From Amycolatopsis oliviviridis (GTDB lineage Bacteria > Actinomycetota > Actinomycetes > Mycobacteriales > Pseudonocardiaceae), in contig NZ_BNAY01000005.1 of the NCBI RefSeq assembly GCF_014654365.1, positions 186,001 through 250,000 on the forward strand: DNA of 64,000 nucleotides. Reading direction: 5' to 3'. Below are positions 38,557 to 46,134 of this stretch, in pieces. Under the pieces are notes generated by a model that was given only the letters and a program-made list of their open reading frames with translations, was not told where the DNA came from and searched no databases. A program made the position numbers and the translations under genes. Position 1 is the stretch's first letter; every line of letters begins with the position of its first letter.

Positions 38557-39416
38557 ACCCTCGTGGACGAGTGAAAGCGGAGAAGGGTTCCGGGACGGGC
38601 CTGCGCGAGTGCCGGGAGTGACGCCCGTCTCACCACCGCCGCCACCGGATAACCGCCGGTAGTTGGATGATCCGCCAAGAACACGACCGGCAGCCCGTTC
38701 GGCGGCACCTGGACGGCACCGGTCAGCAGGCCTTCGCTCGGCAGCTCCTGTTCGGCGTATTCCGCCTCGCGAGTCAACGCCGGCCCGTCGAGCCGGAGGC
38801 CGACGCGGTTGGATTCCGCGGTCACCGTCCACGTCTTCGCGAGCCCGGCCGCCGGGTCCTCGAACCAATGCGCACGCGGGCCCGGCTCGATCGGCACGAC
38901 CAGCGACGCCGGCGCGACCGTGGGCAGCACGACGTCGGCGCCGCCGGGCAAGGACGGTGTGCCGAGCGGGAGGACGTCGCCCGCCTTCAGCGGAGCGGGT
39001 CCGATCTCGGAAAGGACGTCCCGCGACCGGCTGCCGAGTTCCGGGTCCACCGCGATGCCGCCGGAAACCGCCAGGTAGCAGCGCAAACCGGTGGCGGGCG
39101 CGCCGATCGTCACGACCTGACCCGGCGCCACCCACACCGGCGCGTGCGAGCCTGCCGCGCGCCCGTCGACTTCGACGTCGACGGCGGGGCCGGTCACGGC
39201 GATCGTGCAGGACGTCTTCGCACGCAAACTCAGCCCGCCGAACAGGCACTCGACACCCGCGGCGTCTTCGTCGTTGCCGACGAGCCGGTTGGCCAGCCGC
39301 AGCGCCGGGACGTCCAGCGCGCCGGACGGCGGGACGCCGAGATGCGCGTAGCCGGGCCTGCCGAGGTCCTGGACCAGCGCGAGCGGACCCGGCCGGACCA
39401 CTTCGAGTGCCCTCAT
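38544..39416 (-). CDS. pxpC: 5-oxoprolinase subunit C (biotin-dependent carboxyltransferase family)
   Basis: A protein of 290 residues of the KipA/PxpC family: VQDLGRPGYAHLGVPPSGALD at the N-terminus, CYLAVSGGI, and VVFLADHPTTGGYP near the end. With PxpB and PxpA it hydrolyses 5-oxoproline to glutamate using ATP. It overlaps pxpB by ATGA. No pxpA (LamB/YcsF) gene is adjacent in this window. Confidence 0.92.
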   Translation of the reverse strand: MRALEVVRPGPLALVQDLGRPGYAHLGVPPSGALDVPALRLANRLVGNDEDAAGVECLFGGLSLRAKTSCTIAVTGPAVDVEVDGRAAGSHAPVWVAPGQVVTIGAPATGLRCYLAVSGGIAVDPELGSRSRDVLSEIGPAPLKAGDVLPLGTPSLPGGADVVLPTVAPASLVVPIEPGPRAHWFEDPAAGLAKTWTVTAESNRVGLRLDGPALTREAEYAEQELPSEGLLTGAVQVPPNGLPVVFLADHPTTGGYPVAAVVRRASLPALAQARPGTLLRFHSSTRVWNR

Positions 39417-40024
39417 CCGGCGCTCCGGAACCGCACCCGGTCACCGGGCGAGAGCAGCGCGGGCGGGTCGGCGCGCGGATCGAACAGGACGGCCCGGGTG
39501 TGGCCGATCAGCCGCCAGCCACCGGGCGAGACACGCGGGTACACGCCGGTGAACTCGCCTGCGATCCCGACCGAACCCGGCGGCACCCGAGTGCGCGGGG
39601 ACGGCAGTCTCGGCTGCCGGAGTGGTTCGGGAAGTCCTGTCAGGTAACCGAAACCGGGCGCGAACCCGGTGAAAGCCACGGTGTAGACGGCGCCGGTGTG
39701 CAGCCGGACGACGTCCTCAATGGACACTCCGGCGTCCCGTGCGACGAGTTCGAGGTCTTCGCCGTCGTAGGTGACGTCGAGAGTGATCTCGCGGGATTCG
39801 CCCTCAGGCGGATGTTCGAGGTCCGCTTGCTCCAGCAGGTCACGGACGGCGGCGAGGGCGTCCGAACCCGGGGTCTCCACCACGAGCAGACTGCGGGCGC
39901 CGGGGACCAACTCGGCGATCCCGGCCGGACGCGAAGACGAGACCGCGGCGTGCGCGGCGATCGTCTGCGTCAGGGAATCACAGTCGAGCAGGGCGGCGTG
40001 CTCGCCGTAGGCACGCCACCGCAC
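39413..40024 (-). CDS. pxpB: 5-oxoprolinase subunit B
   Basis: A protein of 203 residues of the KipI/PxpB family with the motifs VYTVAFTGFAPGFGYLTGLP and PRTRVPPGSVGIAG. It forms the ATP-dependent oxoprolinase with PxpC. It starts 9 bases downstream of the nitrobindin-like gene and may share its transcript. Confidence 0.92.
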   Translation of the reverse strand: MRWRAYGEHAALLDCDSLTQTIAAHAAVSSSRPAGIAELVPGARSLLVVETPGSDALAAVRDLLEQADLEHPPEGESREITLDVTYDGEDLELVARDAGVSIEDVVRLHTGAVYTVAFTGFAPGFGYLTGLPEPLRQPRLPSPRTRVPPGSVGIAGEFTGVYPRVSPGGWRLIGHTRAVLFDPRADPPALLSPGDRVRFRSAG

Positions 40025-40033
40025 GGGAGACGG

Positions 40034-40657
40034 TCAGCCCACCACGCGACGCAGCAGCGCCGACGTGTGCGGCTGCAGTTCCTGGCCCATCATGGCGCGC
40101 TCCTCGACGTAGCCGAGTTCGCCGTTGACGATGCCGTAGAGCCGCTGCGAGGCCGTGACGTCCTTGGCCGTCGAAGTCCGGACGACGGCGTCGGTGCCCA
40201 GCTCCCAGGCCGGGACCGAGGCCTTGCCGCGAGGCTTGCCGTAGAAGAGTTCCACGATGCCGGTGTTGTGGGTCAGCAGCAGCTCGATCGTGTCGTCGGC
40301 CTGCGGGCGCCAGAACCCGGATTCGCGCGCGGCGGGACGGATGACCTTGCCGTCTTCGTCGAGCAGCCAGGCGCGCGCCTCGTGCGTGAGGAAGGGACGG
40401 CCGTCGTGCGCGATGGTCAGCTGCATGCCGAACCGGTACGGGCCGTCGATGGTCGGGTAGTCGACCTCGCCTTCGCCGCGCCACACGCCGACGAGCGGCA
40501 GCAACGCCAGGCAGGCGTCATTGAGGTTCGGACCCTCGCGCAGGTTCGCCGTGTCGCCCGGAACGGGCATGTCGTCGAACTGCGGAAGGTTCCGGTCGCG
40601 CGTGCTCTCCGCGCGCTTTTCCGCGGCCTGGATGGCCTCGTCGCCACTAGCCGTCAT
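40034..40657 (-). CDS. nitrobindin-like heme-binding beta-barrel protein
   Basis: A protein of 207 residues of the FABP-like DUF1794 family, homologous to M. tuberculosis Rv0813c. The signature GVWRGEGEVDYPTI gives the GxWxGxG motif and a His near the C-terminus (LQPHTSALLRR) is in the place of the heme ligand. Such proteins bind ferric heme and react with NO or peroxynitrite. A 32-residue membrane peptide gene lies three bases upstream. Confidence 0.9.
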   Translation of the reverse strand: MTASGDEAIQAAEKRAESTRDRNLPQFDDMPVPGDTANLREGPNLNDACLALLPLVGVWRGEGEVDYPTIDGPYRFGMQLTIAHDGRPFLTHEARAWLLDEDGKVIRPAARESGFWRPQADDTIELLLTHNTGIVELFYGKPRGKASVPAWELGTDAVVRTSTAKDVTASQRLYGIVNGELGYVEERAMMGQELQPHTSALLRRVVG

Positions 40658-40660
40658 GGG

Positions 40661-40759
40661 TCAGCGCTGGTCCGCGTAAAGCCGGTAGACGACGTACACG
40701 GCGAACCACGTGATCGCGACGCCCGCGAGCACCAGCAGGGTCGTAAACAGGATCTCCAC
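40661..40759 (-). CDS. 32-residue single-helix membrane peptide
   Basis: The frame encodes MEILFTTLLVLAGVAITWF followed by AVYVVYRLYADQR, one membrane helix with a short basic tail. TAAAGT lies exactly seven bases before the GTG, the leaderless pattern of this genome. It ends three bases before the nitrobindin-like ATG, suggesting an operon. Too short for most gene finders. Function unknown. Confidence 0.6.
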   Translation of the reverse strand: MEILFTTLLVLAGVAITWFAVYVVYRLYADQR

Positions 40760-40832
40760 GACACGCACTTTAGTCGCTGCCTGCCCGGACGGGCCTGCTG
40801 AGGGTCCGTGGCAGTGCCCACAACCTGCCCGA

Positions 40833-40889
40833 CGCGCGTGAAGGCCCCCTTCCCTCGGCTCAGCCGAGGGAAGGGGGCCTTCACGCGCG
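40833..40889. repeat. perfect 28-bp palindrome, family B
   Basis: Arms 40833-40860 and 40862-40889 are perfect complements with one central base; the left arm begins cgcgcgtgaaggccccctt. The same left arm recurs exactly at 50104-50131. It lies just after the sseC stop codon and should act as its terminator. Confidence 0.9.
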
Positions 40890-40894
40890 AAACG

Positions 40895-41203
40895 TCAGGC
40901 GACCGAAATCGCGAGCTGGTGGACGCCGGGGCCCTGAGCGGTGACCGAAGCTTCACCGTTGCCGGAGCGGTGCAACGCGCGCACCGTCCAGTCGCCGGGA
41001 GCCGCGTAGAAGCGGAAGTCGCCGTCCGCCGACGAGACGACCTCGCCGGTGAAGTCGCCGCCGCCGTCCAGCAACCGGACGAAGGCGCCGCCGACGGGTC
41101 CTTCCGCGCCGGTCACCTTGCCTGCCAGCACGACCTGGCCGCGGGTGTCGTAGTCGGCGGGCGTGGCCTCCTGGACCGGCGCGCCGCAGCTGTCGTCTGC
41201 CAT
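40895..41203 (-). CDS. sseC: SseC-like DUF1416 protein
   Basis: A protein of 102 residues, beta-rich, of the family found beside thiosulfate sulfurtransferase in mycobacteria (Rv0814c). Conserved pieces are DDSCGAPVQ (with Cys), GGAFVRLLDGGGDFTGEVV and PGDWTVRALH, a carboxypeptidase-regulatory-like fold. It starts in a TGATG overlap with the sulfurtransferase stop, so translation is coupled. It probably works with that enzyme in sulfur transfer. Confidence 0.88.
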   Translation of the reverse strand: MADDSCGAPVQEATPADYDTRGQVVLAGKVTGAEGPVGGAFVRLLDGGGDFTGEVVSSADGDFRFYAAPGDWTVRALHRSGNGEASVTAQGPGVHQLAISVA

Positions 41204-42039
41204 CACTTAGCTCCCAACTCGACCGGCACGCCGACGAGCGAGCCGTATTCCGTCCATGAACCGTCGTAGTTCTTCACGGCGTCGTAGCCGAGGAGCTCGT
41301 GCAGCGCGAACCACGCGATGGACGAACGCTCCCCGATCCGGCAGTACGCGATCGTGGACTTCGACTCGTCGAGGCCCTCGTCGGAGTACAGCTCCTTGAT
41401 CTCGTCCTCGGTCTTGAAGGTGCCGTCCTCGTTGGCGACCTTCGCCCACGGGACGTTCAGCGCGCCGGGGATGTGGCCCGGGACCTGCGACTGCTCCTGC
41501 GGCAGGTGCGCCGGGGCGAGCAGCTTGCCGGAGAACTCGTCGGGCGAACGCACGTCGACGAAGTTGCTGCCGCCGATGGCCTGGACGACCTCGTCGCGGA
41601 ACGCGCGGATCGACAGGTCCTGCTCCTTGGCCTTGTACGTGGTGGCCTCGCGCTTGACCTCTTCCGAGTTCAGCTCGCGCCCGTCGAGCTCCCACTTCTT
41701 GCGGCCGCCGTCGAGCAGCTGCACGTTCTCGTGGCCGTAGAGCTTGAAGTACCAGTACGCGTACGCGGCGAACCAGTTGTTGTTGCCGCCGTAGAGGACG
41801 ACGCGGTCGTCATTGGAGACGCCCTTCTCCGAGAGCAGCTTCTCGAAGCCCTCCTTGTCGACGAAGTCGCGGCGGACCCCGTCCTGCAGGTCCTTGCGCC
41901 AGTCGAACTTCACCGCACCGCGGATGTGTCCGTTGTCGTACGCGGTCGTGTCCTCGTCGACCTCGATGAACACGACACCCGGGGTGTCCAGGTTCTCCTC
42001 GGCCCACTGGGTGGTGACCAGGACGTCTTCACGGCTCAT
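41203..42039 (-). CDS. cysA: thiosulfate sulfurtransferase (tandem rhodanese)
   Basis: A protein of 278 residues with two rhodanese domains. The active-site loop in the second is CRIGERS with the catalytic Cys. The first is inactive, as in the family. It transfers sulfane sulfur, for example from thiosulfate to cyanide or other acceptors. It corresponds to M. tuberculosis CysA2 (Rv0815c). Its operon is led by a cysteine-rich leader peptide. Confidence 0.93.
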   Translation of the reverse strand: MSREDVLVTTQWAEENLDTPGVVFIEVDEDTTAYDNGHIRGAVKFDWRKDLQDGVRRDFVDKEGFEKLLSEKGVSNDDRVVLYGGNNNWFAAYAYWYFKLYGHENVQLLDGGRKKWELDGRELNSEEVKREATTYKAKEQDLSIRAFRDEVVQAIGGSNFVDVRSPDEFSGKLLAPAHLPQEQSQVPGHIPGALNVPWAKVANEDGTFKTEDEIKELYSDEGLDESKSTIAYCRIGERSSIAWFALHELLGYDAVKNYDGSWTEYGSLVGVPVELGAK

Positions 42040-42060
42040 GGAGCTGACTCTCTTTCTGGG

Positions 42061-42495
42061 TTAGGACGCGCGAGGGCTGGGGCTGAAACGCTTGATGAGC
42101 AGGTACATCTCGCAACCGAGACAGAAGTTGAACGCCGCGTTGAGGAAGGCCGCGAACAGCGCGAACGCCGTCGCGACGTACCCCAGCACGGTCAGATCGG
42201 CGGCGAAGCCGACGGTGCCGATGACGGCGAACACGAAGCCGACGGCCTGCGCGAACCGCAGCGGGGCGGCGTCCTCGCGTTCGGTCGTCGGGCCGAGCCG
42301 GGGCGCGACCAGGGCGCGATAGACGATCGAGTACGGCGCCGGCTTCAGTCCGACGAAGGCACCGATCGCGAACACCACCGCCTGCGCCGCGAGCAGTGGC
42401 CACCACTGGGTGATGAGCACGATCGCGAGCACGACCGTCGTCAGGATGGCGGCGAAACGCGGACCACGGGGGTCGACGGCCGGTCCTGCGGACAT
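42061..42495 (-). CDS. DUF4395 membrane protein
   Basis: A protein of 144 residues with four membrane helices and a conserved Cys pair in NFCLGCEMYL near the C-terminus. The family is found with sulfur-transfer genes and thioredoxins, and the Cys pair may be redox-active. The ATG has a strong AGGAGG. First full gene after the leader peptide and attenuator, upstream of cysA. Confidence 0.88.
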   Translation of the reverse strand: MSAGPAVDPRGPRFAAILTTVVLAIVLITQWWPLLAAQAVVFAIGAFVGLKPAPYSIVYRALVAPRLGPTTEREDAAPLRFAQAVGFVFAVIGTVGFAADLTVLGYVATAFALFAAFLNAAFNFCLGCEMYLLIKRFSPSPRAS

Positions 42496-42526
42496 GGTTC
42501 CTCCTGCGAACGAGAGGGAAAGAGGT

Positions 42527-42546
42527 GCGTGCCGGTCAGAGCACGC
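42527..42546 (-). terminator. attenuator hairpin after the cysteine-rich leader peptide
   Basis: Arms gcgtgc 42527-42532 and gcacgc 42541-42546, followed on the transcribed strand by ACCTCTTTCCCTCT. It lies between the leader peptide stop and the DUF4395 ribosome-binding site, where a transcription attenuator is expected. Confidence 0.5.
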
Positions 42547-42568
42547 GGCGACGGCTTCGAAGGCGCGA

Positions 42569-42652
42569 TCAGCAGGCCGGACACAGGCTGCTGCGAACGC
42601 GGCACAGATCCACTGCGCGGCGCTGGGTCAGCAAGATTCGGGGCCTGTTCAC
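42569..42652 (-). CDS. cysteine-rich leader peptide controlling the sulfur operon
   Basis: A frame of 27 residues beginning MNRPRILLTQRRAVDLCR and ending SSLCPAC. The LTxRxxVDLCR core with Cys near the end is the pattern of actinobacterial leader peptides placed before sulfur-metabolism genes. In M. smegmatis the Cys-rich Ms5788A peptide attenuates the homologous operon in response to cysteine. TACCCT lies seven bases before the GTG (leaderless). Ribosome stalling at the three Cys codons under cysteine shortage should open the downstream genes. Confidence 0.8.
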   Translation of the reverse strand: MNRPRILLTQRRAVDLCRVRSSLCPAC

Positions 42653-42727
42653 GGGCACGAGGGTACGCAGAGCTCCCTCAGGTTGGGAACCGTGTTCACA
42701 CCTTGGGACGCTTCCCAGAATTCGGGA

Positions 42728-43150
42728 TCAGGCGTTCGTCAGATGGGGCTTCAGGGCTTCGAGAAGTTCCTGACCTCGGGGAACGCCGCCGACGCGGAAG
42801 ACCTCCCGGCCGTCCGGGGTCAAGGCCAGCGTCGTCGGAGTCCGCAATACCGAAAGCGCCTGGGCGACTTCGGGGGTCTCGGTGACGTCCAGATCGACGT
42901 GCGTGAGGCCGTCGGTCTTCTCCGCGAGCGCCGACAGGATCACGCGGGTGTGGCGGCACGGCGCGCAGAACGTGGTGGAGATCTGGACCAGGGTGACGCC
43001 TTCGGGAGCGAGGCGGGCGGAGACGCGCTCCGGCAGTTCGGTCACGTCAGAAGCCTTCGCGGCCCTGATGCGGCCGTTGCGCGCCTGAAGCAGCGCGCCC
43101 GCCACCCCGCCGAGCACCAAGACACCCAGCAGCACCCACACCCCGGTCAT
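42728..43150 (-). CDS. thiX: membrane-anchored thioredoxin-like protein
   Basis: A protein of 140 residues with an N-terminal membrane helix (GVWVLLGVLVLGGVAGALL) and a thioredoxin fold with the active site TTFCAPCRHT (CAPC in place of CGPC) and the cis-Pro loop RTPTTLAL. It probably faces outward and reduces disulfides or transfers sulfur. It matches Rv0816c in place and type. It is separated from the sulfur operon by the leader region. Confidence 0.9.
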   Translation of the reverse strand: MTGVWVLLGVLVLGGVAGALLQARNGRIRAAKASDVTELPERVSARLAPEGVTLVQISTTFCAPCRHTRVILSALAEKTDGLTHVDLDVTETPEVAQALSVLRTPTTLALTPDGREVFRVGGVPRGQELLEALKPHLTNA

Positions 43151-43170
43151 TCGCGATCACCTCTGTGTCG

Positions 43171-44067
43171 TCAACCCTGCGGCTGCGCTCCGCTGAAGGC
43201 GACGTTCTTGCCTTCGCCCTTGATGGTCACCGAACCGCTGTTCACGCGCACCGACGTCGGGGTCACCGAGAACGGCATCGCGCCGGTGTCGATGGTCGCG
43301 TTGAAGTTCGGCAGCAGCGCGTCCTGCACCGCCTGGGGAACGACGGTGGTCTCCTTGTCATTCCCGAACTGGAGCCGCTTCGGTTCGAGACGGATCTTCT
43401 GCCCGTCCAGTTCGATCATCGCGAAGCAGAAGATCTCCACCTTCTGCCCGGCGATCTGCACGTTGCCCGAAACCCGGATCCCGGCGCTGGCGGTGTCCAC
43501 CGGCTCGCCGTTCTCGTTGGTCGTGGTCGTGGGCTTCGTCTCGCCCTGACCGCTGTCGCCGTTGCGGACGTAGTCCTCGGTGACCGGCTCGATCTTCAGG
43601 TTCTCGATCTTGTTCAGCGGCGCCTGCCGCGCGATGTCGGCGGCCTTGATGATCACCTCGCCCTTGAGCGTGCCGATGGTGATCGCCTTGGTGTTGCCGG
43701 ACGTCAGGTCCGACAGCGGCGCCGTGACGTCGCTCATGTCGGCGTTGAAGTCGACGTCCTTCAGCTTCGGCGGAACGGCGACGCCTTGGGCGTTGATGGT
43801 GATGTGACTGTAGTCACCGGAGAGGGCCTGGGTGAGGAACGGGAAACCGTGCACCGTGACCGCCGGATCGTTCGCCAGCTTCAGCTGTTCGCGGGTCTTC
43901 TGAGAGATCGTGTGCTCGGCGAACGCCGCCGCCCCGAAATCGGCTCCGACCAGCAGCACCAGCAGCACCGCGAGGGCGATCAGCCAGCCCCGGCCACGCC
44001 GCTTCGGTCGCTTGGCGGACCGGCCGGGAGACGGTCGGTCGTCACGCGCCACGGGCCTGCTCACCAT
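43171..44067 (-). CDS. lmeA: LmeA-family phospholipid-binding protein (DUF2993)
   Basis: A protein of 298 residues. A basic cytoplasmic stretch (RPKRRGRG) precedes one membrane helix (WLIALAVLLVLLVGADFG). The outer DUF2993 domain follows, with VTVHGFPFLTQALSGDY. The mycobacterial homologue Rv0817c (LmeA) binds phospholipids and supports lipomannan elongation. It lies 20 bases upstream of the thioredoxin gene, as in M. tuberculosis. Confidence 0.88.
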   Translation of the reverse strand: MVSRPVARDDRPSPGRSAKRPKRRGRGWLIALAVLLVLLVGADFGAAAFAEHTISQKTREQLKLANDPAVTVHGFPFLTQALSGDYSHITINAQGVAVPPKLKDVDFNADMSDVTAPLSDLTSGNTKAITIGTLKGEVIIKAADIARQAPLNKIENLKIEPVTEDYVRNGDSGQGETKPTTTTNENGEPVDTASAGIRVSGNVQIAGQKVEIFCFAMIELDGQKIRLEPKRLQFGNDKETTVVPQAVQDALLPNFNATIDTGAMPFSVTPTSVRVNSGSVTIKGEGKNVAFSGAQPQG

Positions 44068-44210
44068 CGCTTCGAATCTCCTTCGTAAACCTCTTTGGCC
44101 AGGTGTGATCGATCCAGCACGGGGTAGGTCCTCGGCTGTTCACCCGCTATTCTCACTAAGCACCGGCTGTAGCCACGTATACGGCGACTACGAGTTAGGG
44201 CGGTGCGGCG

Positions 44211-44963
44211 ATGAGCCTGGACCTTCTGGTGTTGACTGCGGAACCCGACGCGACCGCGGTGCTGCCCGCCCTCGATCTGCTGCCCCACACCGTACGCGTA
44301 CGCGCTCCGGAAGTGACCGCGCTCCTCGACGCCGGCCACCGCGACGTCATCGTCCTCGACGCCCGCGCCGATCTCGCCTCCGCGAAGAGCCTCTGCCGCC
44401 TGCTCAAGGGCGCCGGTGAGGACGAGGCCTCCACGCCGGTCATCGCCGTCGTCGGCGAAGGCGGGCTGGTCGCGGTCAGCGCGGAATGGCGCACCGACGA
44501 CATCCTGCTCCCGACCGCCGGTCCCGCCGAGGTCGACGCCCGGCTGCGGCTGGTCACCACCCGCGACGGCGGCGCCGCGCAGGTCGACGCCGAACTCCGG
44601 GTCGGCGAGCTGGTCATCGACGAGGCGACCTACACCGCGAAGCTCCGCAAGCGCACCCTCGAACTCACCTACAAGGAGTTCGAGCTCCTCAAGTACCTCG
44701 CGCAGCACGCCGGCCGGGTGTTCACCCGCGCCCAGCTGCTCCAGGAGGTCTGGGGTTACGACTTCTTCGGCGGCACGCGCACGGTCGACGTCCACGTCCG
44801 GCGCCTGCGCGCCAAGCTGGGACCGGAGCACGAGCAGATGATCGGGACCGTGCGCAACGTCGGCTACAAGTTCGAGCGGCCGTCCAAGGGCGCGGCGGCC
44901 AAGCAGCAGGCCATCGCCCCGGACGCGAGCGTCTACGAGCCGAACGAACTTTCCGCGCACTGA
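44211..44963 (+). CDS. glnR: GlnR, orphan OmpR-type nitrogen regulator
   Basis: A protein of 250 residues with a receiver-like N-terminal domain (DVIVLDARADLASAK) and a winged-helix C-terminal domain (LTYKEFELLKYLAQHAGRVF, RTVDVHVRRLRAKLG, GYKFERP). GlnR controls nitrogen assimilation in actinobacteria and works without a cognate kinase. It is divergent from lmeA and in the conserved glnR-mshD order. Confidence 0.95.
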   Translation: MSLDLLVLTAEPDATAVLPALDLLPHTVRVRAPEVTALLDAGHRDVIVLDARADLASAKSLCRLLKGAGEDEASTPVIAVVGEGGLVAVSAEWRTDDILLPTAGPAEVDARLRLVTTRDGGAAQVDAELRVGELVIDEATYTAKLRKRTLELTYKEFELLKYLAQHAGRVFTRAQLLQEVWGYDFFGGTRTVDVHVRRLRAKLGPEHEQMIGTVRNVGYKFERPSKGAAAKQQAIAPDASVYEPNELSAH

Positions 44964-45029
44964 ATCCCTTCCCTTCCTGTCTGACAAGACGTCCGGGCGC
45001 CCTCCTGGTTCCCCGGTAGGGTCGGTTTC

Positions 45030-45905
45030 ATGCTTGATCTGGCTTGGACCGGTGAACCGGAAACGGAAGAGATCCACGACTTCCTCCTCGCCGTGCGCGA
45101 GGCCGACGGACGCCCGGAGGACACCGGTTTCGCCGGTGGACAGCACCTTCTGGGGCACGTCGACGGTGAACTGGTCGTGTACGCCCACCTGGACACCGAA
45201 GGCGACTCGCACGGCAACCAGGTCGCCGAACTGTTCGTCCATCCCGCGCACCGCCGGTCCGGTCACGGCCGGGCGGCCACCAGAGCGCTCGTCGAGCACG
45301 TCGCCGGGAAGCCGCTGCGCGTCTGGGCGCACGGCGACCACCCCGCCGCCGTCCACATCGCCGGGACCGAGGGCTTCAAGCGCGCCCGCGAACTGCTGAT
45401 CCTGCACGCCGACGCGGAAGCCGCGGACTGGCCGGAACCGGTGACGCGCGAAGGCGTCACGCTGCGCACGTTCGTCCCCGGTCAGGACGAGGAGGCGATG
45501 ATCCGCGTCAACGCGCGCGCCTTCGACTGGCACCCCGAGCAGGGCGCACTGACCGCCGACGAGGTCCGGGCGACCGAGAAAGAAGCCTGGTTCGACCCCG
45601 AGGGCTTCTTCCTCGCGGAAGAGGACGGGAAGGTCATCGGCTTCCACTGGACGAAGGTCCACGAGGCGGTCCCCGGCCGCTTCGGCGGCGAGCCCGCCGG
45701 TGAGGTCTACGTCGTCGGAATCGACCCGGACGCGCAGGGCGGCGGCCTCGGGAAGGCGCTCACCCTCGCCGGTCTTCGGTACCTCCGCGACCGCGGGCTG
45801 GGGCAAGTGATCTTGTACGTCGAAGGCGACAACGCCCCGGCGCTCGCGGTCTATTCGAAGCTGGGCTTCACCCGATACGAGGTCGACGTCCAATACGCTC
45901 GGTAA
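45030..45905 (+). CDS. mshD: mycothiol synthase
   Basis: A protein of 291 residues made of two GNAT domains. The C-terminal one has YVVGIDPDAQGGGLGKAL (acetyl-CoA loop) and VYSKLGFTRYE. It acetylates Cys-GlcN-Ins to mycothiol, the main thiol of actinobacteria, in the cytosol. TAGGGT lies seven bases before the ATG (leaderless). The place after glnR is conserved. Confidence 0.94.
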   Translation: MLDLAWTGEPETEEIHDFLLAVREADGRPEDTGFAGGQHLLGHVDGELVVYAHLDTEGDSHGNQVAELFVHPAHRRSGHGRAATRALVEHVAGKPLRVWAHGDHPAAVHIAGTEGFKRARELLILHADAEAADWPEPVTREGVTLRTFVPGQDEEAMIRVNARAFDWHPEQGALTADEVRATEKEAWFDPEGFFLAEEDGKVIGFHWTKVHEAVPGRFGGEPAGEVYVVGIDPDAQGGGLGKALTLAGLRYLRDRGLGQVILYVEGDNAPALAVYSKLGFTRYEVDVQYAR

Positions 45906-46014
45906 CCGCGTTCACACGTGCGGCACTTGACCGGTCACGGAGAGCAGACGCGCAGGTCACGGCCGGGACACGGCCCACTTTCGGAGTAGTCGCGCTGCTC
46001 ACATCGGCCGCCTT

Positions 46015-46036
46015 GTTCACTTGCCGTTCACCCTTA
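46015..46036 (+). promoter_or_regulatory. PHO box of the pst operon
   Basis: Two direct 11-base units, gttcacttgcc (46015-46025) and gttcaccctta (46026-46036), match the actinobacterial PhoP box of GTTCACC-type repeats. Looser copies lie at about 45909 and 46000. It lies about 100 bases before pstS, consistent with induction under phosphate limitation by PhoR/PhoP. Confidence 0.75.
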
Positions 46037-46134
46037 GACGGTCGCCTGTCCACTGTCGGTGCTTAATGTCCGGGTCCGGAAGGAACGCTCCCGTTCCACC
46101 GATCCGGCGAAAGTCTCCCAGTGGAGGAAATGCA

